A stretch of DNA of 8,533 nt. Origin: an uncultured Flavobacteriales bacterium. GTDB taxonomy: Bacteria > Bacteroidota > Bacteroidia > Flavobacteriales > Crocinitomicaceae. The position numbers and the translations under genes are program-made. This document shows, in pieces, positions 1 to 5,244 of the stretch (positions are counted from its first letter, which is position 1; every line of letters begins with the position of its first letter). The stretch lies in NCBI GenBank assembly GCA_946478775.1, contig CAMLDR010000174.1, positions 1 through 8,533 on the forward strand. The letters run 5' to 3'. A model generated the notes under the pieces. It saw nothing but the letters and a program-made list of their open reading frames with translations, ran no database searches and was not told where the DNA came from.

Positions 1-9
1 ATAAATCAC

Positions 10-17
10 TACTTTTG
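10..17 (+). promoter_or_regulatory. Bacteroidota-type -7 promoter box of the SRP RNA gene
   Basis: The eight bases TACTTTTG match the Bacteroidota sigma-A -7 consensus TAnnTTTG exactly. The box ends a few bases before the first base of the closing helix of the SRP RNA (about 22), the spacing expected between a -7 box and a transcription start. The matching -33 element would lie before the window and cannot be seen. Confidence 0.7.
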
Positions 18-21
18 CGCC

Positions 22-121
22 GGGGTAAGTCTTTTACGACCAGCTCCCTCTTAATCCTCCAGGACGGGAACGTAGCAAAGGTATGAGGTTGTAGCGGTGC
101 GATAAGAGTAGCTTACCCCTC
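22..121 (+). ncRNA. ffs: Signal recognition particle RNA (bacterial small SRP RNA, 4.5S type)
   Basis: This is the RNA of the signal recognition particle, which binds Ffh and targets membrane and secreted proteins to the SecYEG translocon. The diagnostic domain IV tip is readable at about 60-77: CAGG, then ACG, a GGAA tetraloop, CGT, then AGCA. That is the conserved symmetric loop (CAGG opposite AGCA) under a GNRA-capped stem where Ffh binds. The ends pair perfectly (GGGGTAAG at 22-29 with CTTACCCC at 112-119). A second helix pairs CTTTTA at 31-36 with TAAGAG at 103-108. About 100 nt is the usual size of the short bacterial form without an Alu domain. A TAnnTTTG box lies directly upstream and a T-run directly downstream. 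Exact ends are estimated from the closing helix. Confidence 0.93.
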
Positions 122-128
122 TTTTTTT
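112..128 (+). terminator. ffs: Intrinsic terminator of the SRP RNA
   Basis: The 3' arm of the closing helix of the SRP RNA (112-119) is followed almost at once by seven consecutive T residues (122-128). The RNA's own GC-rich terminal helix plus this T-run fits Rho-independent termination, common for short stable RNAs. No separate hairpin is needed. Confidence 0.65.
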
Positions 129-245
129 GCCCAATTTTTAGCTTCTAAAAATAATTCCTCCTCACACTCTTGCTCAAACTCACACTTCTCCGGACGTAAT
201 ATTGCGGAATTACATTTTTCAATTTCTAATCACTTCTATTCTCTC

Positions 246-364
246 TTTTGATCAGCTTCTCACAATTCACGAATTCGAGAATTCTCGAACCCTGATACTG
301 GTAGTTCGTTAAAACGCGAATTCTAATGCACTTTCCCATTGCATATAATCCATCGTCTTGGATG
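246..364. repeat. Palindrome-bearing direct repeat, copy 1
   Basis: First of two copies of a repeat of about 120 bases, 231-232 bases apart start to start. By eye the copies are about 85-90% identical, with a long perfectly shared core from TTCTCACAATTC (about 257) to the bases after the palindrome. The core contains a perfect 16-base palindrome, TTCGAGAATTCTCGAA (273-288). The second half contains AAAACGCGAATT (311-322), but here the matching right arm is degenerate, so the second palindrome seen in copy 2 is not formed. A different small inverted repeat, ATGCA / TGCAT, occurs instead at 326-344. The repeat could be an intergenic REP/MITE-like element or a duplicated regulatory region. I do not recognise a named family. 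Confidence 0.8.
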
Positions 365-476
365 TGGAATTCTTTTTACCCCTGCCCGGTTAGCTTCTGT
401 GCTAGTCGATGTTCCTGTTCAAGTAACACGATAAGTGGCGGCTGATTTGGTTTAGTTTCGCGGGAAAATAGTGGGC

Positions 477-596
477 TTTTGATCCTGTTCTCACAATTCA
501 CGAATTCGAGAATTCTCGAACCCTGATACCGGCAGTTCGTTAAAACGCGAATTCTAATTCGCGTTTTCCATTGCACGTAATCTATCGTTTCGGATG
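477..596. repeat. Palindrome-bearing direct repeat, copy 2
   Basis: Second copy of the repeat at 246-364. It keeps the same perfect 16-base palindrome TTCGAGAATTCTCGAA (505-520). It also carries a complete second inverted repeat with 12-bp perfect arms and a 2-base spacer: AAAACGCGAATT (543-554) and AATTCGCGTTTT (557-568). The copies differ by scattered substitutions and one indel near the right arm of this second palindrome. The copy ends about 70 bases before the putative -7 box of the transaldolase gene, so a regulatory role is possible but not shown. Confidence 0.8.
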
Positions 597-667
597 CTAA
601 ATTCGTTCGGAAGGTTCTTTGTGTAAAACTTCCGCTCCCATCCTATGTTTCTCCTGCTAAATGGGTT

Positions 668-675
668 TATCTTTG
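668..675 (+). promoter_or_regulatory. -7 promoter box for the transaldolase gene
   Basis: TATCTTTG matches the Bacteroidota -7 consensus TAnnTTTG exactly and ends 18 bases before the ATG of the transaldolase gene. That predicts a leader of only about a dozen bases. No clear TTG -33 element is seen at the usual distance upstream. The leader is A-rich and has no Shine-Dalgarno sequence, which is normal for this phylum. Confidence 0.6.
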
Positions 676-693
676 TTTTCAAATTGATAAAAC

Positions 694-1350
694 ATGAAAT
701 TTTTCATCGATACAGCAAACCTGAACGATATCCGCGAAGCCTATGATCTTGGAATTTTAGATGGAGTGACAACCAACCCGTCTTTAATGGCAAAAGAAGG
801 AATCACAGGACAAAACAATATTTTAAAGCATTATGTGGATATCTGCAAAATTGTAGACGGACCAGTAAGCGCTGAAGTGATTGCAACTGATTTCGAAGGA
901 ATGATCCGCGAAGGAGAATCTTTGGCAGAATTGCATAAGAATATCGTCGTGAAGATCCCGATGACGCTGGAAGGCATTAAAGCCATCAAGTATTTCTCTT
1001 CAAAAGGGATTAAAACAAATTGTACCCTGATCTTCAGTGCCGGACAAGCATTATTGGCTGCAAAAGCAGGGGCCTCTTATGTTTCTCCGTTCGTTGGTCG
1101 TCTGGATGATATTTCAACAAACGGACTGGACCTGATCCAGCAGATTCGTATCATTTTTGATAATTACGGATTCGAAACAGAGATCCTGGCAGCTTCTATT
1201 CGTCACCCGATGCATATTATTCAATGTGCAGAAATCGGTTCGGATGTGATGACAGGACCTTTAAGTGCTATTGTTGCCCTGGCGAAACATCCGCTTACGG
1301 ACAATGGATTGGCGCAGTTCCTGGCAGATCACGCAAAGGGTAATAAGTAA
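694..1350 (+). CDS. fsa/tal: Transaldolase / fructose-6-phosphate aldolase family protein (TalC/MipB type)
   Basis: A 218-residue cytosolic class I aldolase of the short transaldolase subfamily, whose members are typically about 210-220 residues. Family motifs are complete: D6 in the first strand (KFFIDTAN), TTNPSL at 26-31, the Schiff-base lysine K87 in [16 protein letters not shown] at 131-139, and AASIRHP at 166-172. Transaldolase moves a dihydroxyacetone unit between sugar phosphates in the non-oxidative pentose phosphate pathway; fructose-6-phosphate aldolase (FSA) cleaves fructose 6-phosphate. FSA has a tyrosine in the position occupied here by F133, and transaldolases have phenylalanine, so transaldolase is the better functional guess although automatic pipelines often write FSA. 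The ATG is preceded by an exact -7 box and an A-rich leader. The gene is monocistronic, with a hairpin terminator just after the stop. Family call is firm; substrate preference is inferred. Confidence 0.95.
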   Translation: MKFFIDTANLNDIREAYDLGILDGVTTNPSLMAKEGITGQNNILKHYVDICKIVDGPVSAEVIATDFEGMIREGESLAELHKNIVVKIPMTLEGIKAIKYFSSKGIKTNCTLIFSAGQALLAAKAGASYVSPFVGRLDDISTNGLDLIQQIRIIFDNYGFETEILAASIRHPMHIIQCAEIGSDVMTGPLSAIVALAKHPLTDNGLAQFLADHAKGNK

Positions 1351-1364
1351 ATTTACGTTTCGGT

Positions 1365-1416
1365 TCCGCTCAGCGTCCTTGACTCCTAATTAAAAGGTGG
1401 CTGAGCGGAGTCGAAG
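1365..1416. repeat. CTGAGCGGAGTCGAAG intergenic repeat with a partial inverted partner
   Basis: The 16-mer CTGAGCGGAGTCGAAG (1401-1416) matches the element at 4329-4344 in 15 of 16 bases. A partial inverted copy lies upstream: TCCGCTCAG (1365-1373) pairs perfectly with CTGAGCGGA (1401-1409), and degenerate traces of the rest (TTGACTCC) follow. Elements of this sequence, often as inverted pairs, are ones I recall as common between genes in many Bacteroidota genomes. Here the inverted arm competes with the terminator stem at 1392-1425. Confidence 0.6.
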
Positions 1417-1426
1417 TCACCTTTTT
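1392..1426 (+). terminator. Hairpin terminator after the transaldolase gene, probably bidirectional
   Basis: AAAAGGTG (1392-1399) pairs with CACCTTTT (1418-1425), and the pairing extends inward through a G-U pair and two more pairs. It is followed by T residues on the + strand and preceded by A residues, so it could stop transcription from either side. Its loop region is the CTGAGCGGAGTCGAAG repeat. It lies about 40 bases after the transaldolase stop. Confidence 0.65.
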
Positions 1427-1502
1427 ATCCGCTTTTTTCAGCTGCTTAACCAAATAATTCCCCCTTTGGTCAAAAATTACCCTGCTTCTATTTTCATTCT
1501 GT

Positions 1503-1510
1503 TATTTTTG
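1503..1510 (+). promoter_or_regulatory. -7 promoter box for the DUF6702-M1 peptidase unit
   Basis: TATTTTTG matches TAnnTTTG exactly and ends 17 bases before the ATG at 1528, nearly the spacing seen before the transaldolase and GldM-like genes. Its last base is the G of a GTG codon that could open the reading frame six codons earlier. A start inside the promoter box is unlikely, so the box also helps decide the start. No -33 TTG is evident. Confidence 0.55.
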
Positions 1511-1527
1511 TGACAATATTCTACTTT

Positions 1528-2028
1528 ATGAAGAAACTCCTTGCAGTCTTTGCATTTTTTTCTGTCCTGTTTTCTGCAAATGCGCATGAGTATTACTTCG
1601 CTTTCGGGGAGGTAGAATTCAATGAGTCGACTCGGAAATTGGAGATCACATTGGAAATAAGTGCTCATGATCTGGAGTTCGACATGAAAAAAGCAGGGAT
1701 CGTTTTGGATCAGCACATCGAAAATCAAACGGGAAATGCGGAGTTCAAAAAGCAATTGGCCGCTCACGTAACAAATGGCTTTGCTATTTCTGCAGATCAT
1801 TCACCTGTTCTCTTAAAACTGGTCGGATTCGATGTCCTGCCTACCGGGCTGCTTTATGTCTACCTGGAAAGTGACGCTATTGAAGTGCCCAAATCACTTA
1901 CTTTCACATTCAATTTGTTGATGGAATCATTCCCGGATCAGCAAAACAAGATCACATTCATTCAGAATAAACAAAAACAAACGGCTGTATTTTTACCCAC
2001 AAAGCCTACAGAAGTCATAAACCTGTAA
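1528..2028 (+). CDS. Secreted DUF6702-like protein, partner of the M1 peptidase
   Basis: A 166-residue protein of unknown function. It starts with a clear Sec signal peptide (MKK, a hydrophobic stretch, then ANA at 17-19), and the mature part would begin HEYYFAFGEVEFNE. A His-x-Tyr-Tyr start after the signal followed by an (E/D)-(V/I)-E-(F/Y)-N-E motif and a small beta-rich body is what I recall for DUF6702, a Bacteroidota family often found next to M1 metallopeptidases. The family call is from memory of its pattern. No catalytic motif, transmembrane segment or sorting domain is visible, so it is probably periplasmic. I chose the ATG at 1528 over an in-frame GTG at 1510 because that GTG overlaps the promoter box and would put extra residues before the signal peptide. 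The stop lies two bases before the peptidase start, indicating co-transcription. It could be an accessory or chaperone for the peptidase; that is inference. Confidence 0.85.
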   Translation: MKKLLAVFAFFSVLFSANAHEYYFAFGEVEFNESTRKLEITLEISAHDLEFDMKKAGIVLDQHIENQTGNAEFKKQLAAHVTNGFAISADHSPVLLKLVGFDVLPTGLLYVYLESDAIEVPKSLTFTFNLLMESFPDQQNKITFIQNKQKQTAVFLPTKPTEVINL

Positions 2029-2030
2029 TT

Positions 2031-4319
2031 ATGAAAAAAATTCTTTCTTTCGCTATCGTCCTTTCTGCATTCGGTGTTACGGCACAGACCAAATTTGCGC
2101 AGCTGGATATTGAATTGCCTACGCCAAACGAATACCGCACGGCAGCCGGTGCTCCGGGTCACGGATATTACCAGCAAAAAGCGGATTATAAAATGAACCT
2201 GACTTTGGATGATACCAAACAGACTATTCGCGGAGAAGAAGTGATTACTTACACCAACAATTCACCGGATGTACTGGAATATTTGTGGCTGCAGCTGGAC
2301 CAGAATATTTTTAAACCGGATTCTGACAGCAAAATGATCTCGGTGGAAAAAATGGAAGACTTTCAATCGATCCGTGATATAGAACGCAAAATGATGACCT
2401 TTGAAGGTGGTTTCAATATTGAAATGGTGGCTACCGTAAACGGAGAAAAGATGCATTATGCCATTAATAAAACCATGATGCGCATTGATCCGGCCAAACC
2501 TTTGGGGCCAAAACAAAGCATATCTTTCCGAATCAAATGGTGGTACAATATCAACGACCGGATGAAATTTGGCGGAAGGTCCGGGTACGAATACTTTGAA
2601 AAAGACAATAATTACCTCTATACGATCGCTCAATTCTTTCCGAGAATGTGCGTATACAACGATGTGGAAGGCTGGCAGAACAAACAATTCTTAGGAAAAG
2701 GTGAATTCACACTGCCTTTCGGAGATTACGAAGTTTCCATAACAGTTCCTTCAGATCACGTGGTTGCAGGAACAGGTGAATTGCAAAATGGAGCTGCGGT
2801 AATGACAGCGGAGCAAAGACAACGAATGGATAAAGCGAAATCTTCCAATACTCCTGTTTTGATTGTGACCCAGGCAGAAGCTGAAAATGCGGAAAAGAAT
2901 AAAGCCACAGGCTCGAAGACCTGGACGTTTAAAGCCAAAAATGTCCGCGATTTTGCTTTTGCAACTTCCCGTAAGTTCATGTGGGATGCACAGAACACGG
3001 TTGTGAAAGGGAAAAATATCCTGTGTATGTCTTTCTATCCGAAGGAAGGAAATCCGCTTTGGGAGCGCTATTCTACCAAGTTAGTTGCTCATACCATTCA
3101 AACTTATTCGAAATACACGATCGATTATACGTATCCGGTAGCTATTTCCGTTCACTCCAACCAGATTGGTATGGAATACCCGATGATCTGCTTCAATGGC
3201 GGAAGACCAAATGAGGACGGAACTTATTCGGAACAAACAAAATACGGCATGTGGGGAGTGATCATTCACGAAGTGGGCCACAACTTCTTCCCCATGATCA
3301 TCAATTCAGATGAACGTCAGTGGTCGTGGATGGACGAAGGATTGAATACCTTTGTGCAGTACCTCACAGAACAGGAATGGGAACGCGGTTATCCTTCCCG
3401 ACGAGGTCCGGCGGCTATGATCACCGATTACATGCGCGGCGATCAAAAGTTCATTTCTCCGATCATGACCAATTCAGAATCCATCTGGCAATTCGGGAAC
3501 AATGCCTACGGAAAACCGGCTACAGCGTTAAATATCCTGCGTGAAACCGTGATGGGAAGAGAATTGTTCGATTTCGCGTTCAAAACCTATTGCGAGCGCT
3601 GGAAGTTCAAACATCCGACTCCTGCAGACTTTTTCCGCACCATGGAAGATGCATCCGGAGTGGATTTGGATTGGTTCTGGAGAGGTTGGTTTTACAGTAC
3701 GGAATACGTGGATATTTCATTGGATTACGTGAAGCAGTTTGAATTGAATTCGAATAATCCGGAATTGGAGAAAGCTGAAAACAAGAAAGCGGCCGATTCA
3801 AAACCGCAATTTATCGGTGATATCCGCAACAGGGAATCCATCAAACAAACGGTAAATGAAAGAGATACGGCAATCGACGACTTTTATGCCAAAAGAGACA
3901 TCTACAAAGTAGATCGTTTGGATAAAAAAGAATACGATGAGTTTCAGGCAAAATTGACTCCGGAACAAAAGAAATTGCTGGAATCAAAGAAGCAGTTCTA
4001 TGAATTGTCCTTTACGAATAAAGGCGGATTGGTAACGCCGCTGATTATTTTGGCAACCTTTGAAGACGGTTCTACCAAAGAAGTACGCATTCCGGCAGAG
4101 ATTTGGAGAATGGATGACATCACCGTTACAAAAGTGTTGATTTTCGATAAACCGGTAGCTTCATTCCAATTGGACCCATTTCTGGAAACAGCGGATTGTG
4201 ATGTGAACAACAATTCCTTCCCTTCTGCTTCAAAACCAACGAGATTCCAGTTGTTCCAGCAAAAACAAGGCAATGAAAACCCGATGCAGCGCCAGAAACG
4301 GTTGGAAAGCGGAAATTAA
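2031..4319 (+). CDS. Secreted M1-family zinc metallopeptidase (aminopeptidase)
   Basis: A 762-residue gluzincin peptidase, a family that typically removes amino acids from peptide N-termini. A Sec signal peptide is visible (MKK, hydrophobic stretch, VTAQ near residue 19). An N-terminal beta domain follows (about 50-250), with the typical phrases DDTKQTIRGEEVITYTNNS and LWLQLDQN. The exopeptidase motif appears as GMEYP at 380-384 in place of GAMEN, with E382. The zinc site is HEVGH at 413-417 plus E436, exactly HEXXH-x18-E. The likely transition-state tyrosine is Y493 in AYGKPATAL. A very charged, probably helical linker (about 575-655) precedes a small beta domain (about 656-735) and a polar Gln-rich tail. 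There is no T9SS sorting domain, so a periplasmic location is likely. It lies two bases behind the DUF6702-like gene, with no Shine-Dalgarno of its own. All catalytic residues are present; the natural substrate is unknown. Confidence 0.95.
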   Translation: MKKILSFAIVLSAFGVTAQTKFAQLDIELPTPNEYRTAAGAPGHGYYQQKADYKMNLTLDDTKQTIRGEEVITYTNNSPDVLEYLWLQLDQNIFKPDSDSKMISVEKMEDFQSIRDIERKMMTFEGGFNIEMVATVNGEKMHYAINKTMMRIDPAKPLGPKQSISFRIKWWYNINDRMKFGGRSGYEYFEKDNNYLYTIAQFFPRMCVYNDVEGWQNKQFLGKGEFTLPFGDYEVSITVPSDHVVAGTGELQNGAAVMTAEQRQRMDKAKSSNTPVLIVTQAEAENAEKNKATGSKTWTFKAKNVRDFAFATSRKFMWDAQNTVVKGKNILCMSFYPKEGNPLWERYSTKLVAHTIQTYSKYTIDYTYPVAISVHSNQIGMEYPMICFNGGRPNEDGTYSEQTKYGMWGVIIHEVGHNFFPMIINSDERQWSWMDEGLNTFVQYLTEQEWERGYPSRRGPAAMITDYMRGDQKFISPIMTNSESIWQFGNNAYGKPATALNILRETVMGRELFDFAFKTYCERWKFKHPTPADFFRTMEDASGVDLDWFWRGWFYSTEYVDISLDYVKQFELNSNNPELEKAENKKAADSKPQFIGDIRNRESIKQTVNERDTAIDDFYAKRDIYKVDRLDKKEYDEFQAKLTPEQKKLLESKKQFYELSFTNKGGLVTPLIILATFEDGSTKEVRIPAEIWRMDDITVTKVLIFDKPVASFQLDPFLETADCDVNNNSFPSASKPTRFQLFQQKQGNENPMQRQKRLESGN

Positions 4320-4328
4320 TAAAGAATA

Positions 4329-4344
4329 CTGAGCGTAGTCGAAG
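4329..4344. repeat. CTGAGCGTAGTCGAAG intergenic repeat, single copy
   Basis: This 16-mer differs from the one at 1401-1416 only at the eighth base (T for G). It sits nine bases after the M1 peptidase stop codon and one base before the ATG of the 53-residue ORF, with no inverted partner nearby. No terminator hairpin with a T-run follows the peptidase gene, so transcription may read on through this element. Confidence 0.6.
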
Positions 4345-4345
4345 T

Positions 4346-4507
4346 ATGAACCTTTCAACAGCTGCCGCCTGGCCCAAAGGCGAACAAACGTTTGGCGTTT
4401 CCCCGACGGGAATTTCTGCCATTCCCTGGCCTGTTCTCATTTTAATGGGATTGGTGCTGATCGTGATGCTCGTTGTTTGGTGGCGATCGAAGAGGAATAA
4501 GCAATAG
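4346..4507 (+). CDS. Possible 53-residue single-pass membrane protein
   Basis: A short open frame reading MNLSTAAAWPKGEQTFG at its start. One strongly hydrophobic stretch of about 20 residues (about 27-46: IPWPVLILM then GLVLIVMLVVWW) follows, then a basic tail RSKRNKQ. The charge pattern suggests an N-out, C-in membrane span with the first 25 residues in the periplasm. I recognise no family. In favour: the composition is far from random, and it lies in a gap of otherwise sensible length between two real genes. Against: the start codon directly abuts an intergenic repeat, there is no ribosome binding site or own promoter, and the frame stays open upstream into the end of the peptidase gene. 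If real it is probably co-transcribed with the peptidase. It could also be a decayed end of a longer membrane protein. Confidence 0.45.
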   Translation: MNLSTAAAWPKGEQTFGVSPTGISAIPWPVLILMGLVLIVMLVVWWRSKRNKQ

Positions 4508-4520
4508 GTTTATATTTCTT

Positions 4521-4528
4521 TATCTTTG
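4521..4528 (+). promoter_or_regulatory. -7 promoter box for the GldM-C-like gene
   Basis: TATCTTTG matches TAnnTTTG exactly and is identical to the box before the transaldolase gene. It ends 17 bases before the ATG at 4546, predicting a leader of about ten bases. It gives this gene its own promoter, separate from the peptidase unit. No convincing -33 TTG is seen. Confidence 0.6.
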
Positions 4529-4545
4529 AACAAATCATCTGCATC

Positions 4546-5244
4546 ATGAAAAACCTATTTTGCATTGCACTTTTGTTTTGTTCATCTATTGTTAGATCCC
4601 AGGATACAACTGTGGTGGTCTCCTTTTCTAATTTCCAATTTTTGTACCACGGAGTTTCCAATTTAGTCCAGGTAGGTTTTGCAAACATGGATAAACCTTA
4701 CTATTTAGCATGCTCCTGTGATAAAATAACCAATGTGGATGCTTCTGGGGAACCTTTGCCTGTTCACATGTATTCTGTTTATCCGGATGCTACCTTTAGA
4801 ACCGATATTTGGGTATACAGGTTGGTTGGCCAGGACACGGTTCTCGTTTCAAAACTAGAATTCTATAATGTTTCGCTCCCTGATCCGATATTGCGGTATG
4901 GTGCTTTGCTTCCTGGACAGGATTTTAATCCTGAAGATAACAGGTTGTGGTTAATGCAGGATAATGCCAGTTTAGGTGAAGATTATCATTTCGAGATACT
5001 GGAATGGAAGGTCAGAATAGGTAAAAAAGAATATTGTGGGAAGGGCAATCTATTGACTTCTGAGGTTCAAAGTCAAATGAGAAAAATGAAAGAAAAAAGT
5101 AGATTAGAAATAGAGGCTCGATGTACCGCAGATGATAAACAAGAAAGAGTGGTTCGGTCATTTTACTACAAAGGCACAAATAAAAAGATTGATTATGGTG
5201 TTCCGCCTACAGATGAAAATGGGGATTTTATCTATAGTGAATGA
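4546..5244 (+). CDS. Secreted stand-alone protein resembling the GldM C-terminal domain
   Basis: A 232-residue protein with a Sec signal peptide ending near RSQ at 17-19. A cysteine at 12 follows phenylalanine, so this is not a good lipobox. The mature part resembles the C-terminal periplasmic domains of GldM/PorM, the T9SS and gliding motor subunit, in the right order: NFQFLYHGVSNLVQV at 29-43 (GldM: LYRGVDNPxxI-like), KLEFYNVSLPDPILRYG at 103-119 (mKFRVxxVPDPxxxxG-like), and FEILEWKVRIGKKEYCGKGN at 149-168 followed by LLTSE, a charged helix and EIEARCTADD (GldM: F-V-F-V, G-N-LT, then a G(D/S)-VYFEDI-like stretch). This assignment is from memory of the family pattern. GldM's N-terminal transmembrane helix and coiled coil are missing, so it cannot itself be the motor stator. 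It may bind GldK/GldN-like ring parts or a surface substrate; that is speculation. It has its own promoter and no obvious terminator. Confidence 0.7.
   Translation: MKNLFCIALLFCSSIVRSQDTTVVVSFSNFQFLYHGVSNLVQVGFANMDKPYYLACSCDKITNVDASGEPLPVHMYSVYPDATFRTDIWVYRLVGQDTVLVSKLEFYNVSLPDPILRYGALLPGQDFNPEDNRLWLMQDNASLGEDYHFEILEWKVRIGKKEYCGKGNLLTSEVQSQMRKMKEKSRLEIEARCTADDKQERVVRSFYYKGTNKKIDYGVPPTDENGDFIYSE

Larger units (their letters stand above)
129..667. other. Gene-free stretch between SRP RNA and transaldolase; carries paired repeats
   Basis: No convincing protein gene is visible on either strand in these roughly 540 bases. The stretch holds: a perfect 8-bp hairpin with a 3-base loop (ATTTTTAG 134-141 with CTAAAAAT 145-152, no T-run behind it); a short direct repeat CTCACACT at 161-168 and 179-186; the two ~120 bp direct repeats listed separately; a unique spacer of about 112 bases between them; and a 6-bp inverted repeat CGGAAG 608-613 / CTTCCG 629-634. 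The only open frame on the minus strand (376-576) runs across the second repeat and the spacer, has no recognisable motif and is judged spurious. Confidence 0.6.

Noticed and set aside
77..84. Minus-strand TAnnTTTG match inside the SRP RNA gene
   Set aside because: It lies within the structured RNA gene, and no minus-strand gene starts upstream of it in the window, so it is probably a chance match.
261..300. tRNA-like T-arm (GGTTCGAGAATTCTCGAA read on the minus strand)
   Set aside because: The GGTTCGA string is part of a palindrome; no acceptor, D-arm or anticodon arm can be built around it.
376..576. Minus-strand open frame in the repeat region
   Set aside because: It runs through the palindromic repeat, has no family motif or start signals, and its composition follows the repeat and not a protein.
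246..596. CRISPR-like array
   Set aside because: Only two copies, about 120 bases long, with imperfect identity and no cas genes; this is not a CRISPR pattern.
1510..1527. GTG start giving six extra residues on the DUF6702-like protein
   Set aside because: The GTG overlaps the last base of the -7 box and the ATG at 1528 begins a standard signal peptide, so the shorter form is more likely.
4126..4440. Minus-strand open frame across the end of the M1 peptidase gene
   Set aside because: It is antisense to a well-supported coding region and has no recognisable domain or promoter.
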